From NCBI GenBank assembly GCA_036023115.1, contig JAYKKT010000089.1, positions 11,727,501 to 11,791,500 of the forward strand: 64,000 nt of DNA. The letters are read 5' to 3'. The DNA comes from Brasenia schreberi (Eukaryota > Streptophyta > Magnoliopsida > Nymphaeales > Cabombaceae). The position numbers and the translations under genes were made by a program. This document shows, in pieces, positions 16,476 through 29,842 of this stretch. Numbering within the stretch: the first letter of the stretch is position 1; each line of letters opens with the position of its first letter. Under the pieces are notes generated by a model. The model was not told the origin of the DNA, ran no database searches, and saw only the letters and a list, made by a program, of their open reading frames with translations.

Positions 16476-16709
16476 GCATGTCCTCATGGAACTGTCATTG
16501 AAGAGATTGGGAAGAGCCTACACCAAGAGCTTGTGACGAGAAGAATATGCAGCAGACCTTTCTTATGAGAATCAACAGGTTGTCCTTCAACATCAAGCAA
16601 GGCGAAGTGGCATGCCATCCATCTTTTTCCTCAGAAAGGTTTTAGCTACAATGTTGGAGCAGCAACAAAATTTTGAACGTGAATTTGAGCGAGACAGATA
16701 TGCTTGAAT
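16476..16709 (+). pseudogene. Unassigned coding-like fragment
   Basis: One frame reads about 75 codons with a single internal TGA near 16533 and ends at TGA (16707-16709). After that stop it begins REEYAADLSYENQQVVLQ and closes with a polar, Gln/Glu-rich helix (LEQQQNFEREFERDRYA). Base composition is less AT-biased than the flanks, which suggests an old exon. I do not recognise the family. It could equally be a chance frame. Confidence 0.22.
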
Positions 16710-17660
16710 CACAGCTTTAATCCATACATACGTATTCATGGGAGGCGCGTTATTTAGTCATTAAACTGCATGGAGAAAGGGATTCAGATGCAGACTGTCC
16801 ACCATGGACTGAGAATCTTGGAGGAGAACAATTGAAGAACTCCCCAACTTGGAGAAGCTCTAGGAGAGAAAAGGAGATTTCAACGCATACGGATTTTCAT
16901 AGTTTTTGACTTTTCCTTTTCTTGCTTGTGGATGTAATTAATGTGACAGACTTAAAGAGGTTTCTCTTTTTATTTTGATTCAAAAATGCCTTGTCCTTTT
17001 AGTTTGATTTCTCAATGCGGGTTAAACTATTACCATGTACTTATGTGAAAGTTGCATGATAAACGCAAACAAAGAACTTGAAGTCCAGAAGAATTCATCA
17101 AATCTGGACATATATATACACATATACAAGTATATATACATGTATGTAATGCGCATTATTCAAATCTACTTAAACATTTTTTGTGTTCAATTTATATGAT
17201 AATTGGTGGAGATTTAAATTTAAAAGCGTTTTTCATATTTAACTTTAATGTATCATGTGTATTAAAGATTTTTATTCAAATCATGTCAATCCAACCATAG
17301 AGATGTATAAATGGATTTAAGTATAGGTAGGTGTGTTCATGGACTATGCTTTCTCTCTCTATATATATATCATGCGCATGAGATGTAGACCTGAGACCAT
17401 TCTTTTCTTGGTAAAAAATAATCACGTAGAGCAATTTATATATATATATTGCACAGGACAAGCAGAGGAGAGGCAACTCTTTTCTTAGTGAATGATAATT
17501 GCGTAGAGCATCCAGCTTTTGCTGACGATGGCCAAACATAAGTTAAGAGACCCTTTTAAAAAAGTCGAACACATACCAGCTATGAAGTGATAAGCCAAAC
17601 TTAAACAGGGAGCGATCGCTAAGCTCAAGTCGGCCAATGCTGATGATTCTTTCGCCCACA
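16710..17660. other. Intergenic DNA
   Basis: No gene was recognised. Short TA runs lie near 17110-17145 and 17360-17450. Confidence 0.5.
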
Positions 17661-17663
17661 ATT

Positions 17664-18440
17664 ACCTTCTTTGGCCAAGTAATTGTGAAAGAAGACGGTA
17701 TCTGACTCATATGGACTTTGCAGGGTCTTGAAGGTTCTCCTTCCATACTCGTTTCCGTTCATTCTTCTCCTTCAGTTCATAACACCTTCATCTGATCGGC
17801 CACTAGTGCCTTGTCACTGGACACAATTGAGTGGACGAACTCATCCATCAACATCAAACACCAGCTCAAATCGCAACACACAACTAACTCACGACAGCTG
17901 CTCTAATTCAAACTTCTACCCATGTCATTAATTTGGTTTCCTGCTCACATATTTCATCTCTGGCTTTTTCCCCAAATACAACAACGAAATCAGGGGAAAA
18001 AAGATAAAAAATAGGAGAAAATACAGCATGCAAGTAATATAGTAATTCAAAACAAAAAATAAAGTGGAGAAGAAATCGTGAAGGTCCACCCCATGATATT
18101 AAGAAGCTTAATTTCTTAGCAGTCGTTCGATGGCTTAGAGCAGCTACTGGCTAGCAATTGAGTCAACTTGGATATACAAGTTGCATATATAAAAGGGAGG
18201 ATAAACCAATTAAAAACCACCAAAATATCGGTGACTGAAAGTGAAAAGCAAATCTGAAACAAGAGAACGATAATAAGCTCAATACCAACGCTTCTGCTAG
18301 CTCTAGCTAGCTGCCTTCTTTGTCCAAGTAGCAATGGAAGGAAGACTGAAGTGTCCCGACAGACTTCGCCATTGTCTTGTAAATTTTCCTTGCAGACTCG
18401 TTTGCTTTCATCCATCTTCTTCACCTTGCAGTTTATGAAG
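17664..18440 (-). repeat. Duplicated ~125-bp segment, 650 bp apart, with a coding-like frame
   Basis: Segments at 17664-17785 and 18314-18438 are diverged direct copies. On the minus strand the same frame gives KRVWKENLQD in one and KRVCKENLQD in the other, and both end in LLGQRR. The left copy has an in-frame stop. The right copy continues as a frame of 102 codons (18424-18116) with a hydrophobic stretch. This suggests a duplicated, decayed exon of an unidentified protein. Confidence 0.4.
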
Positions 18441-18774
18441 CTTTCATCATCTAATAATTACCCATTCTTGCTATCATCAACAAACATATGTTGTAGTTGA
18501 TGCCTGGTAGAATCCTCGCAGGCTGCGGCCATGGCTGCTGCCTCTGTTTGTCTTACTCGTCAAGTACTCGATTATCAGATACCGTCTCTTAGTATAATAT
18601 TAGCTTCCTTCCGCCCGGCGATCATACAGAACTTGGTTAAAAAGTTGTGACACTCACATCTCAGAAATTCTGCAGGAATAATTTCTGCTACAGTAAACTC
18701 TCGCATATATGGTTGAAAAAGAGAAACCACGATAGCAAAATATACAATAAGACAAGGTCCCATCGGCGTGAAAA

Positions 18775-19215
18775 TTAACAACAACTAAGCCTTTTCACAT
18801 TCTAGATGGGATCGGCTAGATGGATTCTTTGTTTTCACATATCTCTATCGTGTCCCATGTTAGCAGTTAATTCACAATAAGTTAGATTCTTTGTTTTCAC
18901 GTATCTCTATCATGTCCCATGTTAGCCGTTAATTCACAATAAGTTAGATCATTCTTTATTGTTTCTTTCCAATACTTTTGTTGTTGTTCTCTACCTTTTT
19001 TAATACTTTTCAAATTTAGTTTTTCGTACATTCTTACCCGTTCTTCTTTTGATTTTCTTTCTACATGTTCAAACCATCTTAAACGATATTCTCTCATTTT
19101 ATCCTCTATTAGTGTCACTCCTAATTTGTTTCTAATAATCTCATTATATATATGGTCTTTTCTTTTATGACCACTCATCTATCTCAACATCTTCATTTTT
19201 GTCAAAGACATTTTA
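18775..19215 (-). mobile_element. 5'-truncated RTE-type LINE, C-terminal part
   Basis: The minus strand encodes the region after the reverse transcriptase domain of plant RTE LINEs (MSGHKRKDHIYNEIIRNKLG, MREYRLRWFEHVERKSKEE, ELTANMGHDRDT). The 3' end lies at the left, next to aacaacaac, the reverse complement of the usual (TTG)n tail. A 62-bp tandem duplication (18823-18884 and 18885-18946) disrupts the terminal codons. Everything upstream of the C-terminus is missing. Confidence 0.85.
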
Positions 19216-20077
19216 TATTATATTTATTAATTCATGAGAATCTAGAACGAGTTCATAGCATAAAGTTATTTACTAATTGATCAGAATCTAGAACGAGTTC
19301 ATATCATAAAGTTGTAAACGCAACAAATATATAACTGTATTCTTGAGATAACATGGTTTGAAAAACTGACGATTGTGAAAAGTGAAAAGCACTCACCTCT
19401 ACAGTCAGAAAACATAATTTCGGGCGTCATTCGGACCGCTTCTGCAGTCAGAAAGAAAATGCCAATTCTGACTGTCTATGGTCAGAAAGAAATGCCGAAA
19501 AATGTTTTTGTCAGAATAATTTTATTCTGATTGCTTTGACAACATATTCAAACAGTGGGAATACGTAGGCCTAAGAACAAAATGATGACCTATACCTTCA
19601 AAATGCTCACCTTACACTTCCAAAATACTAGGAAAACTTGAAATCCTTTCCTGAAGGCTTAGAAAAAGATTCCTAAACTAGATTGATGGTTTCCAACTTA
19701 TTTGATGTTTGGATGGATATTTATTAATATATTACATTTTAATATATGGTATCGGGAGAATGTATAAGGGCAGCCTGAAAGGCCTAAAAAATGGGTTGAG
19801 CTTAGCCTGTTTGTGGCTTAGTTCATTGACTCATGGTTGTTTGTGGTTCAGTTTGTTAGCTAATCTGGTTTCATCTCATATGGGTTGATGAGCCTTCTCT
19901 TTTAACTGATAAAGGTAAAGACATGTTATAATTGTCATTGAGTAATGAATTCTTACTCATTTGATTTAAAAATTAGTTAGATAGATATACAAACATATAT
20001 GTATGTATATACACATACATAAATATATGTTTATATAAATATGTTACACACGCACACACATGTGCATGCACACATAT
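19216..20077. other. Intergenic DNA with a short direct repeat
   Basis: A 46-bp-spaced repeat of gaatctagaacgagttcata lies at 19240-19312. At 19395-19550 the word cagtcagaaagaaa recurs with inverted counterparts, as in a small hairpin element, but I could not define its ends. Confidence 0.4.
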
Positions 20078-20226
20078 GTGATTTTAGAACATTTTTTATA
20101 TGCATAAAAAAATACACGCATATGTGCATGTGCATACATGCATATGTGATTTTAGAACATTTTTTATATGCATAAAAAAATACACGCATATGTGCATGTG
20201 CATACATGCATATGTGATTTTAGAAC
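20078..20226. repeat. 68-bp tandem repeat, two copies plus a partial third
   Basis: Units start with gtgattttagaac at 20078, 20146 and 20214. The first two are almost identical. The unit is rich in alternating purine-pyrimidine words such as gcatatgtgcatgtgcatac. Confidence 0.95.
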
Positions 20227-20402
20227 TCTAACCGTGTAAGTATAAATACCATCTATACTCAACTAAGAACCAAATTGAAGTGCAGCGATCTTGGCCTTCA
20301 AATCAAGATGAAATATTTAGAAGGGTACGCCAATTTGAAAATTTTGTGCAGATAAAGTTTAGAAAATGATCTTAATTACAACTCATCAAATATGCTTTTT
20401 GT

Positions 20403-20482
20403 CAAAGGGTTATTGAACTCAGGACCTTCAACTTGTAAGCCGACCCGCTAACCACTTAAGTTATTACTCCACTGCTCTCTGT
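20403..20482 (-). repeat. tRNA-derived SINE-like repeat (reverse orientation)
   Basis: On the minus strand it has a box-A-like aacttaagtggttagcggg, then ggcttacaagttgaaggtcc and a box-B-like tgagttcaataac. One of the clearest copies of the family. Confidence 0.65.
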
Positions 20483-20650
20483 TAAAAGGGTAGCCACGCA
20501 AAAAAAGGTGAACTATGTAATGTCTGGATTTGGATCTCATGCTATCGGGTCAAAACAATTGTCTCATTCGAGTTCTAAATGGCATAAGATATGAACCGGC
20601 CTTTCTTATAAAAAAAGAAAGTATGGACCAAATAAAGTTTGGATTTGGTT

Positions 20651-20826
20651 AGCAGTGGATCTACATTGAGGCGAGGTGGGGTGGCTGCCCCATCACAAAT
20701 TCAAAAAACCCATGAAAAATTTATAGAAGATGACTGAATCCATGACCTTATACATAATTCGCTCCACTTCAAATGGTTGAATAGGCAGTTCGTCTCACTC
20801 TATAAAAAAATTCTAGATCCGCTACT
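20651..20826. mobile_element. 176-bp MITE-like element with TIR and 10-bp target duplication
   Basis: Ends are agcagtggatcta and tagatccgctact, inverted repeats matching at 11 of 13 positions. It is flanked by perfect direct repeats ggatttggtt at 20641-20650 and 20827-20836. A 9-11 bp duplication is typical of Mutator-type transposition. Related sequences lie at 30032 and 30667. Non-coding. Confidence 0.7.
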
Positions 20827-20836
20827 GGATTTGGTT

Positions 20837-21284
20837 ATCGTGTTATATTGGATTGGAAAAAATAGGCCTATCCAATCCAATCCAATCCAATGAAAGCATG
20901 CACAACTAGGGTATAAATTGCAGGCTCATAACCCAAATAGGGAAAACCGGGTATAGGTTGGGGTTTAGGCACTCAGGGTGGTTCCAAATGGAGGCAGCAA
21001 AAGTCAGGACGGGTCTGTATTAATATGAACCCGACTATAGTATATATACATGTACATGTACATGGGAGGGGGATCTCTCGCTCCCTGCAGGTACCCACTC
21101 CAAATGAGAAAGATCTGGAAAGTGTAAACGGGAATGGGGACACAGAGAGCAAAGAAAATTTTTGATGAAAATGGAGGCAGGGACGGAGATAGCAGGTCTC
21201 CATCCTGCGAACCCAGCCCCAATCCTTCTTCTAATTGATTCAAGAAAGTTAGGCACATCTTAAAATAAAATAAATTATAACAAC
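20837..21284. other. Intergenic DNA
   Basis: Contains a (ccaat)n-like run near 20874-20891 and ggttggggtttagg words like those near 6300. No gene seen. Confidence 0.45.
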
Positions 21285-21842
21285 ACAACAACAACAACTA
21301 AGTCTTTTACCATACTAGACGGGGTCGGCTACATGGATTCTTTGTTTCCACGGACCCCTATCATGTGCCATGTTAGCAGTTAACTCCCAATAAGCTAGAT
21401 CATTCTTTATTGTTTCTTTCCAACACTTTTGTGGTCGTCCTCTACCTCTTTTAATACTTTCCAAATTTAGTTTTTCTAATCTTCTTATAAGTTCTTCTTT
21501 TGATCTTTTTTCTATATGTCCAAACCATCTTAAACGATGTTCTCTCATTTTATCCTCTTGGTGCCACTCCTAATTTGTTTCTAATAACCTCATTATGTAT
21601 GCGGTCTTTTCTTGTATGACCACTCATCCACCTCAACATCTTCATTTCTGTTACAGATATCTTTTGTACATGTTGATGATTAACTGCCCAACACTCAGAA
21701 CCATAAAACATGGCAGGCCTAATTGCTCCTCTATAATATTTACCTTTTAACTTTAATGGTATCTTCTTATCACAAAGAATACCTGATGCTCCTCTCCATT
21801 TTAACCAACCAGCATTAATTCTATATGTAACATCTTCATCAC
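21285..21842 (-). mobile_element. 5'-truncated RTE-type LINE, thumb and C-terminal region
   Basis: Minus strand from 21842 reads [19 protein letters not shown], then [32 protein letters not shown] and [20 protein letters not shown]. After one frame break near 21560 it continues MREHRLRWFGHIEKRSKEE and KQRIHVADPV. This is the typical distal part of plant RTE-clade LINE proteins. The 3' end abuts acaacaacaacaa, the reverse complement of a (TTG)n tail. The endonuclease and most of the reverse transcriptase are absent. Same orientation as the copy at 18775. Confidence 0.92.
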
Positions 21843-22442
21843 TCTATGGGTTTGCACTTGGGCAGACCCGGACACGAATAATCCGACCCATTGACCCGAT
21901 TTGGAGCTCTGCTGATTCTGAAATTGTTAACAAGTTACATGCGACGAATGAAATATGCATAAATTGGGGGTTTGCTGAAATTCTGTTAAGAGGTGAAAGG
22001 TTAACCATATTTCCCCTGTTTCGTCGTCGGTTCCCTCCTCCCCTTCGTCGTTCCAATCCGTTGCCGGCAGCAACAACGATGAGGAGAGGCGTCGTGTGGC
22101 AGTTCCGCTTAATGTTTCCGGACAACTAGAACGGACGGTCCAGTATTGCGCAGCAGCAAGTAGAAAATCGCCCGTTTTTCGGAAAAAATGGCCGGAATTC
22201 AGCCGTCGGAGAAGACCACCATGGTAACTAAAGCCCCATTAGGAAGCAAAAGCTTCCACCAAATCTTTTGCTTTTTTTTTTCTTAAAGATCTTGGTTTTC
22301 CTCACTCTTGGAACGTATTCATCTGTTTTAGTGAAGTTACCTAAAGCAACTCCCGTGTACCGCATTCTTCTATTTGCGTATACCGGATGACATTCTGCTA
22401 CAACCTTTGCTTTTTCGGATCTAAAACAGTGAAATCTCTTCG
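21843..22442. other. Upstream region of the PPR gene
   Basis: Composition rises in GC at 22010-22240, as in gene-proximal DNA. A plus-strand ATG at 22188 opens a short frame (MAGIQPSEKTTM) followed by a GTAACT donor-like site, which might be a relic first exon. I cannot link it to any gene. Confidence 0.35.
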
Positions 22443-24311
22443 ATGACGATCCAGTCGATTCGCCGATTGCAATTTAACAGCTTTCAAGTCGAGATTTTGT
22501 CGTTCTATCTCGATTTTGGGCGTTTTTATTGCTCTGGTTCGTGTGGTAATAGTGAGGCTCCATCCGTTGATCCAGTTGATTCATCCTTTGGCGATGATGG
22601 GTTTAAGTCTAGGGTTTGTAAGCTCATTAGCGGGCAACAATGGTTGTCTCTCAAGAGAGAATTCAGGGAGATCGATTCGAAGGAATTCTTGGCTTCTCTG
22701 TTTGAGAAGAGAGTTCATGCAAGATTCGCATTTGGGTACTTCAAATGGGTGGATAGGGAAAATAAGGGTGTTTTCGATCTCGATTCCACCTGCAGAATGT
22801 TTCATTTCTTGGTTGAATCCAAGGAGTATGGGAAAGCGCGGCAATTCACATGATGGTCAGCAGAGGACTCGCGGATTTGGATTCAAATTCAGCTGTCTTT
22901 CACAAAATCATCGTCTCAAACGAAGGTAGAAGAGATCTCAGTGGGCTTATAATTGATATGTTGGCTCACGAGTATATCAAGAATTCAAGTATCTCTATGG
23001 CTTTGGATGCATTTAGAAGGTCAAGAGATTATGGGTTTAGATTATCTGTTTTGACATGCAATGCTCTTCTGAATGCATTAGTCGAGTAGAATGACATTCA
23101 CAGAGTCGAAAGTGTGTTTAAAGATATGATGAGAAGGAAAATTAGTCCCAATCAAGTCACTTTCAATATTGCCATTCATGGAATCATGGGGTTGCTCGCC
23201 TACCACGATTACGTACAATGTGATTATGGATGGTTGTTGCAAAATGAGCAAAGTGGGGAGAATGCTCAAGGCTGAGGCTATCCTGAAAGAGATGATCTCA
23301 AAGATCTCACCGAGTGTCGTCACTTACAACATTCTCATTGGGGGATATTGCAAGGATGGTAATTGCTTCTCTGCATCGCGGTTGTTAGAGGAGATGAAAA
23401 AGAAGAATATTTTGCCCAATGTCATCACTTATAATTCATTGATCAATGAGCTGTGTGATAAAGGAGATATCGATGCGGCCATCAAATTGATTGAAAATAT
23501 GATGAATGATAGTATAGAACCTAATATAGTGACTTACAACTCTCTGATCAATGGATACTGCAAGAAGGGAATGGTTGATGAAGCCAGAAGATTAATGGAC
23601 AATGTTATTATGAAGGGAAAGATGGTTCCGAACGTGTTGACGTATAATACATTGATAGATGGATGTGGAAAGTTAGGAAGAATGCAGGATACTCGCACTT
23701 TGTATAGTTTAATGTTAGAGAGGGGTAGCACTCCTAATATTTCGACCTATAACTCTTTGATTGCCGGGTTCTGCAAGTCAGGCATGGCCCAGGATGCTAG
23801 CAGGCTGCTAGATGAAATGGTGGCGAAGGATATGAGAGCTGATGTTGTGACTTACAATGTACTGATTAGAGCTTTATGTGAGCAAGATGGGCCTAAGAAG
23901 GGAATCATGTTGTTGGATGAGATGTTGCAAATGGGTTTGAGTCCAAACCTTATCACGTATAATACGTTGATTGAGGGGTTCTGTAGGCTGGGGAACCTGA
24001 AGGGTGCCTTGAATTTGAGGGCAAGAATGCAGAAGGAAGGCAAGTGCGCAAATGTGGTGACCTACAATGTACTGATCAAGGGTCACTGTAAGAAAGGAAG
24101 ACTCGAAGACGCAAATAAGTTGTTGAATGAGATGCTGGGAAAGGGTTTAGTTCCAAATCAAGTAACTTATGATATCATTAGGGATGAAATGATGGAGAAG
24201 GGATTTGTTCCCAACATTGATGGTCATATGTACAGTTCTCTCATGATATTTAATGAAAAGATGAATGTATTTTCGGACTTTCTTAATTTCTCTTGGCTAG
24301 GGAGGAAATAA
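22443..24311 (+). pseudogene. P-class pentatricopeptide repeat protein, disrupted
   Basis: PPR proteins of this class bind organellar RNA and act in its processing or stability. The N-terminus (from 22443) has an Arg-containing leader consistent with organelle targeting, and the frame stops at 22853. The next stretch continues in another frame (22850-23089) and ends in TAG. After a further break near 23165-23200 the third frame runs 23196-24311. That part holds about nine 35-residue repeats with the VTYNxLIxGxCKxG signature, for example VVTYNILIGGYCKDGN and LITYNTLIEGFCRLGN. It ends GLVPNQVTYDIIRDEMMEKG before a short tail. From memory the order and C-terminus resemble Arabidopsis At1g09820. 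About half a repeat seems missing at the second break. No introns are needed. Either a recent pseudogene or an assembly with several errors. Confidence 0.85.
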
Positions 24312-24823
24312 TATTCTATGATTAAAAAATCAGCAAATACATCAGAGAAAGCCAGTTAAATAATTTCTTAGCATTATATGCAAATTCACATTGGATTATA
24401 CTTTTATAAGATTGTGCAACCCAGTCCAAAATAGATGATCAAAGTACATGGTGTGATGTTGTGAGAGAGAAAGAGAGTAAATGTTATGAAAGGATTCCCG
24501 TAATCTCCTCACTCTAGGGACCTTGGCGTGGGTGATATTTCCTCGCCTTTACTTCACAAGGGCAGGAAGGGCGCGACAACTATAAAACATCTAAGGCGTA
24601 ATCACATTACCGAAATAATGTCCAAGAACAAGGTTCTTAAGAAAACTCATTCCATTCAAAAAGTAGAAACACCAGTTTACAACTAAGCAATAAAATCAAC
24701 AACCCAAAAGAAGCTAGAGAAACAGTTCATACATTCTGCGAGATGATGGATTGCATTCTAATGATGTAATGTGATACGGTACAGCATTAACGCGAATGTG
24801 GTGGTGATCAATGATGATGGGGC
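24312..24823. other. Spacer between the PPR and DUF1218 genes (tail to tail)
   Basis: Both genes end here, so this should hold both 3' UTRs. No other feature seen. Confidence 0.5.
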
Positions 24824-27802
24824 TCAACCGTAGTTGCTCATCCCTACACCAGGCTCTTTATCATGATAAGGGCTGCCAGAAGCCTTAGAGAAGGTGATGT
24901 AATAGAGCTCACTGAGTATGCAGGTGAAGAAGGTAAAGGCCGCGCCTGCTGCAAACACGCCCTTTCTGATGGTCTCGCAAGAGAGATCTTCGTTGAAGAT
25001 GGCCCTATACTTGGTGTGATGGGCATTCGTCACTGAACCAGCCAACAGAGAGATTTCTGCAATAATGAACGTTATCCTGCAAGAGAGATCAAACACAAGA
25101 TGAGCGCCCTTCTATGTCAATATAATCCTGAGGATTGTTTCCCGTATATTTTCTGTTATTCTCATCTAAAGAAAATAAAATGACATCGCAGCAGAAAACT
25201 CCGTAAGGTTGGCAATGTATCACTAGGAAGAAATAGCTAACCAAGACTGAGGTTGAAGGTTCAATTCTCTCCTTCCACTCCTCCATCTGCTTTGTCATTC
25301 CGTATAATAGCATGCCAGAAATGAGGAGTACAGGAGACCTATCCCCTCCTTGCTCCCAGCGGTTGAGCCATGGTTCCGTTGTGGTTTTTGAGTTGATTCT
25401 ATCAAGCCAACGAACACAGCCAGGCAAAGGGAGAGAAGATTGAATAGCATCAGTATTTATAGTTGGGGAAGAGCTGGATGAGCATAGATCACAGTGATTT
25501 GCACTGAGAAAGATGCTAGGCTTTGCTTGTTGGGCTGTAACTAACTAGTAGGCAGCGAGTGGATCTTGAACAGAAACTTCTAAGGGATGGAGAAAGATGC
25601 AATGGTAAGGCCTACAAGCTAAGTCACACGGACACTTCTAAGGGATGGAGTGTTGACCTCAACACTGGTGTGACACCGACACCGTGTCGGTGTAACATGA
25701 CCATTTTTTTTTTGTAACTCACGGATAAATGGGTCCGGATAATGAAGATTGATGGTGTATTATGATGAAATTAGTAGTTGTTTACCATTTATATGTTTTG
25801 CTTTAATATAAAGTTGTGTACCTGCTATTGTAGCTGTATACAATATTAGCTTGAATGATTTGGGTGTGAACAATTGGTTTCTTATTACTCAATATGATTG
25901 GATTCTTTGACTCCATACTGTATGTCTTTGCAAAGAGTAATATCTGTCACCAAATACATTTAAAGACCAGGAACATTGCCAGATCAATAGAACAGAAGAG
26001 TATGACATCACTAGTGGATCCTAGCACAAATACTAGTATATGTTATATTCTACAAAAGATCTCGAAACTCTTTGAATCCATAACTTGGATATTTTGCAGC
26101 TCGTAAAATCATCATAAGTTTCATATCATTATGAGGGAACTTGCTAATTGATACCTATGTGCACTCAAAATTAGCAGATTGATTTATATAGGTTGAATAT
26201 TATATATAATATATAATATTATATACCCTAACCGTGTCGAAGCACCCAAAATTTTTAGAATTTACCGTATCCCGCACCTGCACCGGCACCCATGTGACAC
26301 AGCCTACAAGCATAGAGTGACCACTCTTAAAGTAAACGTCACTGCAAGTTGGTTCCTCAAGAACACCTTACAAGTACCACCCGTTTATCTGTTTGTTATG
26401 ACTTTGATATACCATTCATCTCATAGGATACGACAGCTTGAGACTTTGAATACTCCTATCCTTAGACACAACCATCTTATAAAGGCTAACAAAATGAATG
26501 AAGATGAATATTGCATATAGAATTCCTGCGATCCAAAACCCGTTCATCAGTAACAAGCGAAACCAAGCACGTTCATATAGTAAGAGAACATCAAATTTCC
26601 AACAGTTGAACTGGATTAGTGGTAAGTGGGGAGTGATTTCTCTTCTAACATAACCTATTCGAGAAGTGTCTTTAACAAGCCATCTAGAAAGGGAACATAA
26701 TCATACCAAGAGGTAGATAAAATGTAAGTCTTTATTGTTTTTTGGTCTATGGGATTGCCCATGGTGCAATCTGTGGATAAATTGAATAATGGGTTCCTGG
26801 AAGTTGGGAAGGGTCCATGGATTGGCTGCTGTAAAATGATAACGAGTTAATTCGGAAATTGTGGAAAATTATCACGGAGTTTCTCAAAGTCTGAAAGTTT
26901 GAAAAATTAGGCAATGCAATGAACTAAGAAAATTTCGGCTTGATTTCACAAAACCATCAGGGTTTTGTGGCAAAGATGCGATGAGATTCATCTTCAATGC
27001 AATCAACTAGGACGAATCTGGTCAATTTTACCAAACCATCAGACTTATGTGGGCGAGAGGGGGATGAAATTCAGCTGCCCCAAACAATCTCAACTACAGG
27101 TCTGGTGCTTGAAGGCACAGAATACAGATAATCATAACTATGTTTTCATGTTAGTCCGTCTCGTTCTCCCTCCTCTCACCACATCCATCAACCTCCTCTT
27201 CTTCCTATCCAAACCTAAGGCAGTAAGGCACACGCAACAAGCAAAACCGAGAACCAGTTCATTTCCACATTGACACTTGCCTCGTACATCTAACTCTAAA
27301 CAAGCGAAATGATGTGCCAGTCGTTTTGAAGGCCTCCAAAGCCTTTCAAGCACAAGGATTCCCACAGTCAACAAAGAGAAAGCAAATAAACCTTCCGTCA
27401 AGAGAAAAAAGAAGGGACCTACCAAGAGGCAATGAACAAGAGAACGGCACAGGCTCGGGATCCACCGGGGGAGAGAGACCTTCCGCAACAGAAACAGCTG
27501 GTGGCAAACATGACCAAAGATTGGCTCAAGAAGAGGAAGAGAAAGGCGCCGGTGCCGAAGCCGGTGGAGATATCGGAGTCGTAGACGCAGTGCGTGTACT
27601 CCTTCTCCACATCCGGGAGCACTTGCGCCTGCATCAGAGGGGCGAGATAATTAGAAAGAGACAGAGTTAGAGCAACAGTCAAAGAAGAGGACTATGACGA
27701 TCGTTTACTTACGGTGCTTTTACGGCGCTCGGCGGCGACAGCAAGGCCGAAGGCAATGACGTCGAAGATGAGGATTATGACGATCACCAGCTTGGAAGCC
27801 AT
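24824..27802 (-). CDS. DUF1218 family four-helix membrane protein
   Basis: DUF1218 proteins are plant-specific membrane proteins; characterised members affect lignin content and vein or leaf patterning (MWL1/2, VCC/DEAL). The biochemical role is unknown. Exons: 27802-27713, 27628-27423, 25076-24824; introns have GTAAGT/GTAGGT donors and TGCAG acceptors, and the frame is continuous. The product is 182 residues, a normal length. Helices lie at about 5-23, 56-77, 90-112 and 138-160. Landmarks are CVYDSDIS (44-51), an FCCGR cluster (76-80), WITFIIAEISLLAGSVTNAH (99-118) with HTKY next, and a conserved-looking ELYYITF near the end. Intron 2 is 2346 bp and carries a transposon-like insertion. Complete and apparently functional. 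Confidence 0.93.
25620..26301. mobile_element. 682-bp insertion in DUF1218 intron 2, probable non-autonomous DNA element
   Basis: Flanked by the direct repeat gcctacaagc (25610-25619 and 26302-26311). The ends taagtcacacgg and ccatgtgacaca are imperfect inverted repeats sharing a gtcaca core. Terminal parts carry caccgacaccgtgtcggtg and related inverted words. No transposase frame is present. The 10-bp duplication suggests a Mutator-type origin. Confidence 0.55.
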
Positions 27803-27894
27803 CGCGGGGCGCGAATGAAGGAGAGAGGAGAGGGGCGTTGCAGTTGGATCTCAATTTCAAGGGCTCAGCACAGCAAGCCACAGTCCTTTACAAC

Positions 27895-27957
27895 CTCCTT
27901 GAGAGAGAGAGAAAGAGAGAGAGAGAGAGAATATATTGCTTTTATAAATTTATAAAT
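27895..27957 (-). promoter_or_regulatory. Putative TATA region and CT-rich leader of the DUF1218 gene
   Basis: Reading leftward, a taaatttataaatttataaa stretch (about 27940-27957) is followed by a CT-rich tract (the plus-strand GA run at 27901-27930) and then the ATG at 27802. The spacing fits a TATA box, a transcription start near 27915 and a leader of about 110 nt. Inferred from sequence only. Confidence 0.45.
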
Positions 27958-28104
27958 TTATTTATTCCTTCGGGTACGGGGGAGAGAGATTTTACGACAA
28001 CGATGATCTTCGTTGCGGGGACCCTTCATTTAGGAGTTCCTTTTTCAAGTTTCTTCATTTCTTTTTCTTTTTCTTTACCGATTGTGGCTGAGCAGAATTG
28101 TACC
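27958..28104. other. Upstream flank of the DUF1218 gene
   Basis: No additional element recognised. Confidence 0.4.
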
Positions 28105-28170
28105 AGATATGAACCATCCCAGTTTCGAACCCGTGACCTTATAAGAAATCTTGATGTCGTTTGGTAGAGA
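28105..28170 (-). repeat. SINE-like fragment with box B
   Basis: Minus strand reads ggtcacgggttcgaaactgg, a good tRNA box B match, but the rest of the head is degraded. Confidence 0.4.

Positions 28171-29842
<1,672 letters not shown>

Noticed and set aside
22188..22230. Possible first exon MAGIQPSEKTTM with a GTAACT donor
   Set aside because: No downstream exon in phase and no recognised family; not listed as a gene.
25089..25427. 112-codon minus-strand frame
   Set aside because: Lies in intron 2 of the DUF1218 gene and has no family features.
27314..27670. 118-codon plus-strand frame
   Set aside because: Antisense shadow of DUF1218 exon 2.
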